DNA of 64,000 nucleotides, taken from positions 2,294,001-2,358,000 of the forward strand of contig NZ_CP134880.1 in NCBI RefSeq assembly GCF_032102965.1, given 5' to 3'. This DNA comes from Demequina capsici. GTDB lineage: Bacteria; Actinomycetota; Actinomycetes; Actinomycetales; Demequinaceae. This document shows, one piece after another, positions 23,986 to 32,384 of this stretch; positions within the stretch are counted from its first letter, which is position 1; the number at the start of each line of letters is the position of its first letter. Both the position numbers and the translations under genes were made by a program. Under the pieces are notes generated by a model, which was given only the letters and a program-made list of their open reading frames with translations, did no database searches and was not told the origin of the DNA.

Positions 23986-25461
23986 CTAGTAGCGGCCTTC
24001 TCCCCTGCCCTCGCCGACGCGCACGTCCAGCGTGACCGCCGAGCCAGGTCCCGGTTCGCGCACCGTCCATTCGATCGAGCCGTCGAGCTCGTTCTCCACG
24101 AGAGTCCTGACGATCGACGAGCCGAGGCCGGTCGGGTTGCCCGACAGGCCGATGCCGTCGTCCAGGATCGTCACCTTGAGCCTGTCGCCACCCGCGAACC
24201 GCTCCGACTGGACGGTGATGACGCCGCGCTCCTTGCCGCCGAAGCCGTGCTCGACGGCGTTGGTGACGAGCTCGGTGATGACGAGGGCGAGGGACGAGGC
24301 CCACTGCGCCGGGATCATGCCGAAGTCGCCTTCACGCACGATGCTCACCTGCACCCCTGGCGAGGCGACCTCCGCGGCCATGCGCATGGAGCGCCGCGCC
24401 AGGTCGTCGAAGTTGACCAGCTCGTCGAGCGTGCCCGACAACGTCTCGTGCACGAGCGCGATCGTCGAGACTCGACGCATCGCCTCCGCGAGCGCCTCCT
24501 TCGCCTCCGGGGCCTCCACGCGGCGCGACTGCAGGCGCAGGAGCGCCGCGACCGTCTGAAGGTTGTTCTTGACCCGGTGGTGGATCTCGCGGATCGTCGC
24601 GTCCTTGGTGATGAGCTCCCGCTCCCGGCGGCGCAGCTCTGAGACGTCGCGGCAGAGCAGGACGGCGCCGTGCCGCACTCCGTTCTCGGTGACCGGGATG
24701 GCGCGCAGGGACAGCGCGGCCCCGTTGGACTCGATGTCGGTGCGCCAGGCGGCGCGGCCCATGACGACCATGGCGAGCGTCTCGTCCATCTGCCCCTTGT
24801 CGAGCAGGATCGCGCTCGCCTCGCGCGGAAGCGACTTGTTGATCAGGGGCCCGGTGAGTCCCAGACGGTGGAAGCAGGACAGGGCGTTGGGGCTGGCGTA
24901 GGTGACGTGGCCTGCTGCGTCGAGGCGCAGCACGCCGTCACCGACGCGGGGCGCGCCGCGACGGGGGCCCGTGACGGAGGTGGGCATGGGGAACTCGCCA
25001 CGGGTCACCATGCGCAGGATGTCGTCCGCGGCGCCCTTGTAGTTCAGCTCGAGCCGAGAGGAGGATCGGGAGACGGCCTGGGACACCTCGCGGGTGAGGA
25101 CCGCGATCGGGCGGCCGTCGAGCACGACGGGCAGCGCGTCCTCACGCACCGCGTACGTCTCATCCCAGCGGGGCTCGCGCGAGGCGACGAGCTCGCCCGA
25201 TTCGAACGCACGGCGAAGATGACCGACTCGCCCTTCGGCGGCGAAGGTGCCCACCACGTCGTCCTGATGGACGGTAGGGCCCGTCGAGGGACGGCACTGC
25301 GCGATCGCGACGAAGCCCTGCTCGACGGGACGCCACATCACGAGGTCTGCGAACGACAGATCGGCGATGATCTGCCAGTCCTCCGCGAGCAGCGAGAGGC
25401 ACTCCGCCTCGGCGTCGGTGAGGGCGCCGTAGCGCTCCGCGATCTCTCTCAGGCTTGCCAC
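23986..25461 (-). CDS. pdtaS: PdtaS-type sensor histidine kinase (HisKA_2)
   Basis: A 491-residue soluble kinase with no membrane helix. An N-terminal GAF-like domain (DWQIIADLSFADLVMW, QCRPSTGPTVH) is followed by a PAS-like domain (VLRLDAAGHVTYASPNAL) and the HisKA_2 box REIHHRVKNNLQTVAALL, which is diagnostic. ATPase boxes TNAVEHGF and LDDGIGL follow. In mycobacteria PdtaS phosphorylates the ANTAR regulator PdtaR and responds to copper and NO; no ANTAR gene is in this window. GTG 25461 is chosen because TACGCT lies 6 nt upstream. Confidence 0.93.
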   Translation of the reverse strand: MASLREIAERYGALTDAEAECLSLLAEDWQIIADLSFADLVMWRPVEQGFVAIAQCRPSTGPTVHQDDVVGTFAAEGRVGHLRRAFESGELVASREPRWDETYAVREDALPVVLDGRPIAVLTREVSQAVSRSSSRLELNYKGAADDILRMVTRGEFPMPTSVTGPRRGAPRVGDGVLRLDAAGHVTYASPNALSCFHRLGLTGPLINKSLPREASAILLDKGQMDETLAMVVMGRAAWRTDIESNGAALSLRAIPVTENGVRHGAVLLCRDVSELRRRERELITKDATIREIHHRVKNNLQTVAALLRLQSRRVEAPEAKEALAEAMRRVSTIALVHETLSGTLDELVNFDDLARRSMRMAAEVASPGVQVSIVREGDFGMIPAQWASSLALVITELVTNAVEHGFGGKERGVITVQSERFAGGDRLKVTILDDGIGLSGNPTGLGSSIVRTLVENELDGSIEWTVREPGPGSAVTLDVRVGEGRGEGRY

Positions 25462-25467
25462 CGTCCA

Positions 25468-25473
25468 AGCGTA
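25468..25473 (-). promoter_or_regulatory. -10 element for pdtaS
   Basis: TACGCT on the minus strand, 6 nt before GTG 25461; leaderless start likely. Confidence 0.52.
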
Positions 25474-25552
25474 AGGCCGTCCGCGCGATGCCGCCGCCAC
25501 GGCAGAGCCGCTACCAGGGACGAGCGTGCCGATGACGGTACTCTGAGAGTCC

Positions 25553-25558
25553 TACAGT
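25553..25558 (+). promoter_or_regulatory. possible -10 element for the DUF2505 gene
   Basis: TACAGT lies 18 nt before ATG 25577; the short leader contains GGGGGAT as a Shine-Dalgarno candidate. Confidence 0.42.
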
Positions 25559-25576
25559 CGTGTCGGGGGATCGCTC

Positions 25577-26074
25577 ATGGACTTCACGCATCGCCATCGG
25601 TTCGACGCGTCGCTCGACGCGGTCGTCACGATGCTCGCGGACCCGGACTTCGCTCGCGTGCGCGGCGAGGCGTCGGGGGCCACTCTCATCGACATGCTGG
25701 TCGACGGCACGCCGGACACGGGCTTCACCGTGTCCCTGCGTCGCGAGGCGCCCACCAGGTCCATCCCTGCCGAGATGCGTCCGCTGGTCGGATCGCGTCT
25801 GGTCGTGACGTACACCGAGGTGTGGGAGCCACCGGAGGACGGGGAGCGCATAGGCACGTTCGCCGTCGAGGTGATGGGCGCCCCGGGTCATGTCGCCGGC
25901 GCGTTGGGGCTGCGCCCCGACGGCGACGGGACGGACATGCTCACGACCGGCTCGGTGACGGTGTCGATGCCGCTCGTGGGACCGATGATCGAGCGCGGGC
26001 TGGTGGGCTCCGTGACCCGCACCCTGCAGGACGAGCTCGCGGCGGCCGACGAGTGGCTGGCGGCGCGTCGCTGA
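25577..26074 (+). CDS. DUF2505 family protein
   Basis: A 165-residue cytoplasmic protein of the actinobacterial DUF2505 family, which is predicted to have a START/SRPBCC-like fold: an opening strand with FTHRHRFDASLDAVV, a central SLRREAPTRSIP, a TYTEVWEPP strand and a long C-terminal helix (GSVTRTLQDELAAADEWL). Members are thought to bind a hydrophobic ligand; nothing more specific is known. It stands alone, divergent from pdtaS and convergent with a permease, with a terminator hairpin after it. Confidence 0.85.
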   Translation: MDFTHRHRFDASLDAVVTMLADPDFARVRGEASGATLIDMLVDGTPDTGFTVSLRREAPTRSIPAEMRPLVGSRLVVTYTEVWEPPEDGERIGTFAVEVMGAPGHVAGALGLRPDGDGTDMLTTGSVTVSMPLVGPMIERGLVGSVTRTLQDELAAADEWLAARR

Positions 26075-26120
26075 GGTGACGGCTCGCGGCGGTCTGCTCT
26101 CGGGCAGGGGCCCTGCCGGC

Positions 26121-26152
26121 GAACCGCACCCCCGGGGACCGGGGTGCGGTTC
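26121..26152. terminator. bidirectional terminator
   Basis: A 12-bp perfect stem, GAACCGCACCCC with its complement, and an 8-nt loop lie between the convergent DUF2505 and APC permease genes. Confidence 0.75.
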
Positions 26153-26234
26153 TGCCTCAGCGGGCCGCGGCGCTTCACGCGCCTGGTCGGCGTTGACACG
26201 TCAACCGTGACCGATAGTACCGGGACTTTGGTCC

Positions 26235-27563
26235 TCATGCACGTCGACGCGTCACGATTCTGAGAGTCGGCCACCCGAGCACCACCACCACCAGCACAGC
26301 GAGCACCCACCCAGCGCCCTGACCCGTCGCCGCCGGCGCCGCGACCAGCGCGAGCGACACGCACCCGACAAGGCCCACCACGCTCACCGCCACGGGCACC
26401 CGCAGGCTCGCCTGCCGCCGTCCCCTGGTCTGCGAGATCGCCGCGGCATTCGCCACCGCGTAGTACGTCAGCACCGTCGCGACCGAGACGAGCAGCAGGC
26501 TCACCCCCGGCGTCCACACGAGGCCGATCGCGATGAGCGCCACCGCGAGCTCCGCACGCCAGGGCACCCCCGCCTGACCCTGGCGCGCGAACAGCCCCGG
26601 AAGATCCCCATGCCGAGCCATCGCCATCGCGGTCCGACCGGTGCCGGCCATCACCGCCAGCATCGCGCCGGCGACGCTCAACACGGCGACCACCGCCACC
26701 AGTGCACCCGGGAAGCCCACCGCGTCGGCGAGCCGCTCCAGCGGCGCCACCACCGAGTCCCCTGAGCCGCCGTCAGGAGGCGCGAGCAGACCGTCGTATC
26801 CGACGCGCAGCGCGAGCGCGACCCCCAGCCCCAGGTAGAGGGCGAGCACGAATGCGAGCGCGAGGACGATCGCCCTCGGGATGGTCGTCGCAGGCTCCCG
26901 CACCTCCTCCCCCAGCGTCGCGATGCGCGCGTAGCCCGCGAACGCGAAGAACGCCGCGGCCGCAGCCGTCGGCACCTGCGCCAGGCCACCCGGCCCCATG
27001 CCGAGCGACGCGAGCAGCACTGACGCTCCCCCCGGCTGCTCCGTGAGCGGGGCATACGCGAACCAGCCGAACGTGGTCGGCGCTGTGGCCGCCACGACGA
27101 TCAGCGCGATCAGCACTGACGACACGAGGAGCGCGATCACAGTGGCGCCCCACGCAGTCCTCGTGATGCCACGCGCATTGAGCGCCCACACCAGCAGGAT
27201 CGCGACCGTGGCGGTCATCTGCGGCCGACCGGGCGCCACGGACGACCCGAGGATCGTGGCCGCGAGCGCCACGGACGCCGTCTTCCCCACGAGGAACGCA
27301 GCCCCAGCCACATGGCCGGCCCATTCCGACAGCTCGGCACGGCCGTAGGCGTACGCGCCGCCCGCCACGGGATGCGTCGCCGCCAGCTGCGCGGTCGACA
27401 GCGCGTTCGCCACGGCCACGACTGCCGCGATCGCCAGCGCGAGCAGGTACCAGCGGCCCGCCGCCAGGACCGTCACCCACATATCGGAGAAGACACCGGC
27501 GCCCAGCATCGAGCCCACGCCGATGCCGACCGCGCTCCAGAGTCCTACGCGTCGCGCCGTCAC
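26235..27563 (-). CDS. APC superfamily amino acid permease-like transporter
   Basis: A 442-residue protein with about twelve hydrophobic helices. The start VGIGVGSMLGAGVFSD matches the unwound first helix of APC permeases (GSMIGAGIF). HPVAGGAYAYGRAEL matches the conserved helix 2-3 region, and GYARIATLGEEVREP the helix 6 region with Glu. It ends soon after the last helix. It probably imports or exchanges an amino acid or polyamine; the substrate cannot be read from sequence. GTG 27563 is supported by a TAGTCT -10 six nt upstream. It is not coupled to the second permease gene (41 bp gap). Confidence 0.88.
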   Translation of the reverse strand: MTARRVGLWSAVGIGVGSMLGAGVFSDMWVTVLAAGRWYLLALAIAAVVAVANALSTAQLAATHPVAGGAYAYGRAELSEWAGHVAGAAFLVGKTASVALAATILGSSVAPGRPQMTATVAILLVWALNARGITRTAWGATVIALLVSSVLIALIVVAATAPTTFGWFAYAPLTEQPGGASVLLASLGMGPGGLAQVPTAAAAAFFAFAGYARIATLGEEVREPATTIPRAIVLALAFVLALYLGLGVALALRVGYDGLLAPPDGGSGDSVVAPLERLADAVGFPGALVAVVAVLSVAGAMLAVMAGTGRTAMAMARHGDLPGLFARQGQAGVPWRAELAVALIAIGLVWTPGVSLLLVSVATVLTYYAVANAAAISQTRGRRQASLRVPVAVSVVGLVGCVSLALVAAPAATGQGAGWVLAVLVVVVLGWPTLRIVTRRRA

Positions 27564-27569
27564 GCGGGC

Positions 27570-27575
27570 AGACTA
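27570..27575 (-). promoter_or_regulatory. -10 element for the first APC permease
   Basis: TAGTCT on the minus strand, 6 nt before GTG 27563; leaderless start likely. It lies within the 41-bp gap after the upstream permease gene. Confidence 0.52.
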
Positions 27576-27604
27576 TCGCTGCGGCGCCGCGCCGGGTCGC
27601 TGGG

Positions 27605-29173
27605 TCAGCGTCGCGTGCGGCTCGGTTGCGGCTCGGGGCGCTCGTCCGGCTGCCGCTCGTCGGGCGCGCCCTGCTCCTCGGACGGCACCGCATGCGGAGC
27701 CGTCCCGGTGGCGGCGACGACCGATGCGGGGACCGGCTTCCCGTGGCCAGCGTCCGTCTGGTCGAGCTCCGCATCGCCGGACGCGGCTTCGCCCGCCTCC
27801 GCCTCGGCCACGGCATGGGCCGCCCCGCGAGGCCGTCCCGCTCGGACCCACGCCGAGTACAGCACGGCGGACGCGACCGCGGTGGCGAACAGCGACCCGA
27901 GGGCCGCCGGACGCGTCAGGTTCATGACGAGCGTGAACGCGACGGTGATCGCGGCGATCACGTTGAGGACCACCCAGCGGCGCTGCCCGTCGCGGCGCGC
28001 GAGCAAGGCCATGGACGCGAGGCCCATGAGGAAGCTGACGAACACGGCCACGGCATAGAAGAGCACGAGCCGCTGATCGCGTGCTCCCGCCGCCGCCACC
28101 ACGGCGGCGGACAGGAGCAGGAACAGCCCCACGCCCACGTAAGGGGTGTGGTGCGAGTTGGTCCGTCCGAGCATCGAGGGGAGCACCCCGTGGCCACCCT
28201 TCGCGTCCTCGCGACGCGCGAGAGCCTTCAGCAGCCCGGGGCCGGCCTGGAAGGACGAGCTCGCCGCGGACAGCAGAAGCAGCGCGGTGGCGCCCTGGAA
28301 CAGCGCGAAGACCCCGGGTGAGGCGGCCGCACGGGCCAGGTCCGCGACGAGCGTCGAGTCCTCGCCGGGCAGCCCGATCTCGAGGTACACGACCGAGGCG
28401 GTGAGCGCGAGCGTCAGCGTGCCGACGATGCCGAGCGTGAGCCACAGCGCCCACCGGCCGAAGGAGCGCCGCCCTTTGTCGTCCAGCTGGGCGAGCTGAG
28501 CGATCGCGGAGGACGGCGCCTCGACACCCGTGGCGAGCGCCATCGCCACAGGGAACGCGAGCAGGACGGACAGCGGCGCAGAGTGCAGCAGCCCCGTCTC
28601 GGCGGCCTCGGCGGTCGCGGTCGCGGCCGCGTCAGGCGACGCGTTCACGACGGACACGAGGACGGCCACGGCTGCCACGAGGAAGATCAGGGTGAGCAGC
28701 GCGAAGACGGCCCGACCCATGTGACCGAACCACATCAGCGCCGCGACCAGCACCAGCAGGCACAACGCGAGCAGCAGTCGGTACGGCGCGAGGCCAGGCA
28801 CGTACGAGATCATCGCCGAGGCGCCCGCGGACACGGAGATTGCGATCGTGAGCACGAAGTCCACGATGAGCGCACCCATCGGCACGAAGGACCAGCCGTC
28901 GCCGAGCGCGGCGCCCGTGGCCGCTGCCGCGCCGCCGCCCTCAGGGAACCGGCCGACGAGCTGGTGGTAGCTGGTGACGACCAGCGCGACGACGAGGACC
29001 ACGAGCCCCATCGCCCCCAGCAGGAGCGGCAGGTGCCCGTGAAGGGCGTGGAGAGCGGCCTCGATCGCGTAGGCGACCGAGGACACGGGGTCGGCCATCA
29101 CGGAGAACGCGAAGGCGATGAGGAGCGCCGTGCGCCCATGGAGCCATCCGTTGCCGCGGGCAGGGGCGCTCAT
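27605..29173 (-). CDS. APC superfamily permease with charged C-terminal tail
   Basis: A 522-residue protein with about twelve helices. The start at ATG 29173 is supported by GCAGGAG six nt upstream; an ATG at 29224 is the alternative. Helix 1 begins ALLIAFAFSVMADPVSSVAYAIEA, related to KUP/APC-type DPISS motifs, and RFPEGGGAAAATGAALG is the conserved helix 2-3 loop. The last ~75 residues after the final helix are a soluble, acidic Glu/Pro/Gln-rich tail (DERQPDERPEPQPSR) of unknown use. Substrate unknown; amino acid or cation uptake are both possible. Confidence 0.85.
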   Translation of the reverse strand: MSAPARGNGWLHGRTALLIAFAFSVMADPVSSVAYAIEAALHALHGHLPLLLGAMGLVVLVVALVVTSYHQLVGRFPEGGGAAAATGAALGDGWSFVPMGALIVDFVLTIAISVSAGASAMISYVPGLAPYRLLLALCLLVLVAALMWFGHMGRAVFALLTLIFLVAAVAVLVSVVNASPDAAATATAEAAETGLLHSAPLSVLLAFPVAMALATGVEAPSSAIAQLAQLDDKGRRSFGRWALWLTLGIVGTLTLALTASVVYLEIGLPGEDSTLVADLARAAASPGVFALFQGATALLLLSAASSSFQAGPGLLKALARREDAKGGHGVLPSMLGRTNSHHTPYVGVGLFLLLSAAVVAAAGARDQRLVLFYAVAVFVSFLMGLASMALLARRDGQRRWVVLNVIAAITVAFTLVMNLTRPAALGSLFATAVASAVLYSAWVRAGRPRGAAHAVAEAEAGEAASGDAELDQTDAGHGKPVPASVVAATGTAPHAVPSEEQGAPDERQPDERPEPQPSRTRR

Positions 29174-29359
29174 GCGCGCGCTCCTGCGCGGACCGTGCCG
29201 GATCGGGGGGTGATCGTCATGCACACGAGGGGCGAGCCTACGCCGATCGACCGGTGCGCGCGAGGACCTGGGTCCTGCGCCTGCGAGCGCCCCTCAGAGC
29301 GCCTGGTAGACACGCCGTCGCCGACATTCTTCGCACCACCGGGCGCCCTCGCGGGAGGC

Positions 29360-30247
29360 CTATGCCATCGACGCGCGGAAGATCGACTCGATGGACGCGT
29401 CGAGCATCCGATCGAACTCCTCGTCCGTCTGGTCCACGGTCAGGCCCTCGAGCAGCGCGCGACTGAAGCTGGCGATCAGGCCGGGGTTGCGAGCCAACCG
29501 CTCGTTGGCCTCGTCGCGCGTGTAGCCGCCGGACAGCGCCACGACTCGCGCCACGTTCGCGTGCGCGATCAGATCGCCCCACAGCCCGTCGACGGTCGGA
29601 AGGGTGAGCTTCAGCGCCACCTTCCGATCCCCCATCGTGTCCAGATGGGCGAGCAGCGACGTCCGCAGAAGGGCCTCCGCCTCGGCCTTGTCGGGCGCTG
29701 CGATGTCGTTCTCTGGCTCGACGATCGGCACGAGCCCTGCGTCGAGCACCCGTGCGGCGAGCTCGAACTGCTGGTCCACGACGCGCTCGATCCCGCCGGC
29801 GTTCGCGATCCGGATCACGGACCGCTCCTTGGTGCCGAACACCCCCTTCTCACGCGCCCGGTCCAGGGTCTCCTCGAGATCGGGGATGGGCCTCATGAGC
29901 CTCACGCCGTCGGCCTCGTCCTCGAGCCCCTTGTCGATCTTCAGGATCGGCAGGATGCCCTTCACGGACCACACGTAGTCGGCGACGCCACGCCCCTCGA
30001 TCTCGCGGTCGACCGTCCCTTGGAAGAGGATCGTCGCGAGGATGCGGTCGCTCGTGAACGCCGGGCTGGTGATGACCCGGGTCCGTGCCGCGTGGATGAG
30101 ATCGAACATCCGACCCTCGTCGGTGTAGGCCGATGCGTCGATCCCGTACCTGGACAGCGCCCCCGGCGTGCTGCCGCCGCTCTGATCGAGCGCTGCGATG
30201 AACCCTGCTCCGTGCTCGAAACGGCCCAGCTGACCTGCGTGCGACAT
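29360..30247 (-). CDS. fda: class I fructose-bisphosphate aldolase
   Basis: A 295-residue aldolase of the bacterial class I (Fda, as in staphylococci) type. AALDQSGGSTPGAL near the start, VKGILPILKIDKGL, IVEPENDI and the Schiff-base segment VALKLTLPT with its Lys are all present. It splits fructose-1,6-bisphosphate into two triose phosphates in the cytosol without metal. A GAGG Shine-Dalgarno precedes the ATG. It is transcribed alone, divergent from a COG4705 gene across ~200 bp that carries a direct-repeat operator candidate. Many actinobacteria have only a class II enzyme, so this may be a second aldolase. Confidence 0.93.
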   Translation of the reverse strand: MSHAGQLGRFEHGAGFIAALDQSGGSTPGALSRYGIDASAYTDEGRMFDLIHAARTRVITSPAFTSDRILATILFQGTVDREIEGRGVADYVWSVKGILPILKIDKGLEDEADGVRLMRPIPDLEETLDRAREKGVFGTKERSVIRIANAGGIERVVDQQFELAARVLDAGLVPIVEPENDIAAPDKAEAEALLRTSLLAHLDTMGDRKVALKLTLPTVDGLWGDLIAHANVARVVALSGGYTRDEANERLARNPGLIASFSRALLEGLTVDQTDEEFDRMLDASIESIFRASMA

Positions 30248-30405
30248 GAGGTCCTCACTCCCTGTCGTCCTCGCGTCGCGGCTTCCATGCCGACGCCGCG
30301 GCCTGGGGGCGGCTCTCTCGTTTCACACTACGCCCGGCGGAGGTGCGGGGCACCTCGGCGACGGCACGCATGTCACGGTCAGCCTCAGCTGCATTCACCA
30401 CGCGC

Positions 30406-30424
30406 GGCCTAAGCCTGGCCTAAG
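30406..30424 (+). promoter_or_regulatory. 11-bp-phased direct repeat, candidate OmpR-family operator
   Basis: GGCCTAAG occurs at 30406-30413 and again at 30417-30424, exactly 11 bp apart, 12-24 nt before the possible starts (GTG 30436, ATG 30448) of the COG4705 gene. Head-to-tail repeats with one-turn spacing are the usual binding site of OmpR-family regulators, one of which is encoded two genes downstream. Confidence 0.5.
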
Positions 30425-30447
30425 TCTCGTGGGCTGTGCTGTGGACC

Positions 30448-31689
30448 ATGACAACCCGATCCACCACAGATCCCACCGCCCGACGCTCCTTGGAGCCGTT
30501 CCTGAACAAGGTTCCGACCATCACCGCGACCTTCTGGCTCATCAAGGTGCTGTCCACGACCGTCGGCGAGACCTTCGCCGACTACCTCACGGTCCAAGTG
30601 GGGCTCGGCTGGGCCGTCACCGACGGAGCCATGCTCGTGGTGCTGGCCGCAGTGATGTTCGCCCAGCTGCGAACGCGCCGATACGTGCCCGCGATCTACT
30701 GGGCGACGGTGGTGCTGGTCAGCATCGTCGGCACCCAGATCACGGACCTCTTCACCGACATCTTCGGGGTCAGCCTGTACGTCAGCACGGCGGTGTTCAT
30801 GGTGCTGCTGGCGATCGTGTTCACGGTCTGGTGGCGTGAGGAGCGCACCCTCGCGATCACGTCCATCGACACCCCGCGGCGCGAGCGCTTCTACTGGGGT
30901 GCGATCCTGGTCACGTTCGCGCTCGGAACCGCCGCGGGCGACCTCGCGACCGAGGCGTTGTCGCTGGGCTTCCGCAACGGCGCGCTGATCTTCAGCGGCC
31001 TGATCCTCGCCGTGTGGGCGGCCAAGAAGCTGGGCCTGAGCACGGTCGTGGCGTTCTGGATCGCCTACGTGCTCACCCGTCCTCTCGGCGCCTCCTTGGG
31101 CGACCTGCTGTCGCAGGACAAGTCGTACGGCGGCGTCGGCCTCGGAGCGCAGACCACGAGCATCCTGTTCCTCCTCGTGATCGTGGCGCTCGTCGCCCGG
31201 GAGCAGCTGGTGGTGCGCCGCCACGGCGTCCGCACGAAGGGCCAGGCACCTGCCGTGCACCCCGCGCGGGACGCCGCCTGGGCGGGCTCCGGCCTGGTGG
31301 CCGTCACGGCAGCGGCACTGTTCCTGGCCCCCGGCGCGACGGCCGCGCCGACCGCCACGACCTCCGACGCGCGCACCCCGATCGAGGCCGACACGACCTC
31401 CCCGATCGGCGACCTGACAGGCATCGCCACCATCGTGGACGACATCGGCACGCTCGTGGACTCGGGCGACCTCGCAGGAGCGAAGACCCGCGCCAAGGAC
31501 CTCGAGGTCGCCTGGGACTCGTCCGAGGCCGCGATGAAGCCCCAGTCTCCTGCAGATTGGCATTCCATCGACGGTGCGATCGATGAGACGCTTACCGCAG
31601 TGCGAGCCGGCACACCCACGCAGGACGCGTGCAGCACGGCCGTGGCCGCCCTGCAGTCGTCCATCGCGACGGTCGAAGGGGAGGCATAA
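30448..31689 (+). CDS. COG4705-type membrane protein with extracytoplasmic helical C-terminal domain
   Basis: A 413-residue protein. The start FLNKVPTITATFWLIKVLSTTVGETFADYL is the signature of the uncharacterised COG4705 family; about seven helices follow to residue ~260. An extra helix (GSGLVAVTAAALFLAPGATAA) leads to a ~110-residue helical domain on the outer face (AGAKTRAKDLEVAWD, WHSIDGAIDETLTAVRA) with one Cys. ATG 30448 is used; GTG 30436 is an alternative. The gene heads an operon with a response regulator, kinase and UPF0014 permease, so it may be a sensor partner or transporter controlled by them. Function is not known. Confidence 0.78.
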   Translation: MTTRSTTDPTARRSLEPFLNKVPTITATFWLIKVLSTTVGETFADYLTVQVGLGWAVTDGAMLVVLAAVMFAQLRTRRYVPAIYWATVVLVSIVGTQITDLFTDIFGVSLYVSTAVFMVLLAIVFTVWWREERTLAITSIDTPRRERFYWGAILVTFALGTAAGDLATEALSLGFRNGALIFSGLILAVWAAKKLGLSTVVAFWIAYVLTRPLGASLGDLLSQDKSYGGVGLGAQTTSILFLLVIVALVAREQLVVRRHGVRTKGQAPAVHPARDAAWAGSGLVAVTAAALFLAPGATAAPTATTSDARTPIEADTTSPIGDLTGIATIVDDIGTLVDSGDLAGAKTRAKDLEVAWDSSEAAMKPQSPADWHSIDGAIDETLTAVRAGTPTQDACSTAVAALQSSIATVEGEA

Positions 31690-31706
31690 GCGCAGGAAGG
31701 GCCAAC

Positions 31707-32384
31707 ATGCGGGTCTTGCTCGTCGAGGACGACGCGATGGTCGGCGCGGCCATGGTCGGACGCCTCGAGGACGACGCCTACGCGGTGGACTGGGTGCGCG
31801 ATGCCCGGTCCGCCGCGGCCAGCGTCGAGACGCACACCTACGATGTGCTCCTGCTCGACCTGGGGCTTCCCGACGTCGACGGCATCGAGCTGCTCGCGAG
31901 GCTGCGGCGCGGCGGCGAAGGCACGCCCATCATCGTCGTGACCGCCCGCGACGACGTGGGCAGCAGGGTCACGAGCCTGGATGGCGGAGCGGACGACTAC
32001 ATCGTGAAGCCGTTCGACTCGGTCGAGCTGATGGCGCGGATGCGCGCGGTGCTCCGACGGCGTGGCGAGACCGCCTACGCGGCCACGCTCGAGGCCGGGA
32101 CCCTGCGTCTCGAGCTCGACAGCCATGCGGCAGTGCGAGCCGACGGGACCCGCGTGGACCTGCCGCGCCGCGAGTTCGCGGTCCTGCGCGCCCTGATGTC
32201 ACGACCGGGCGCCATCCTGTCGCGGACCGAGCTCGAGCATCAGGTGTACGGCTGGGGCGACGAGGTCGAGAGCAACGCGATCGAGTACGCGATCCACCGT
32301 CTCAGGACCAAGCTGGGCAGCGAGGTGATCCGCAACATCCGCGGCGTGGGATGGATGGTGCCACGGCAAGGCCGGCCGTCGTGA
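31707..32384 (+). CDS. OmpR/PhoB-family response regulator
   Basis: A 225-residue regulator. Receiver: EDD at 7-9, phospho-acceptor Asp51 (LLDLGLPDVDG), TARDDVGSRVTSLDGGADDYIVKPF. Winged helix: LPRREFAVLRALM, SNAIEYAIHRLRTKLG and NIRGVGWM. ATG 31707 follows a GCAGGAAGGG Shine-Dalgarno, 17 bp after the COG4705 gene. Its end overlaps the kinase start by GTGA. It probably binds the GGCCTAAG repeats before the operon (inference). Confidence 0.94.
   Translation: MRVLLVEDDAMVGAAMVGRLEDDAYAVDWVRDARSAAASVETHTYDVLLLDLGLPDVDGIELLARLRRGGEGTPIIVVTARDDVGSRVTSLDGGADDYIVKPFDSVELMARMRAVLRRRGETAYAATLEAGTLRLELDSHAAVRADGTRVDLPRREFAVLRALMSRPGAILSRTELEHQVYGWGDEVESNAIEYAIHRLRTKLGSEVIRNIRGVGWMVPRQGRPS

Noticed and set aside
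29225-29359. Small gene or terminator between the permease and fda
   Set aside because: Only short, widely spaced inverted repeats (GAGGGGCG with CGCCCCTC 53 nt apart, and AGGACC/GGTCCT) are seen and no open frame with a start signal; the support is too weak for a call.
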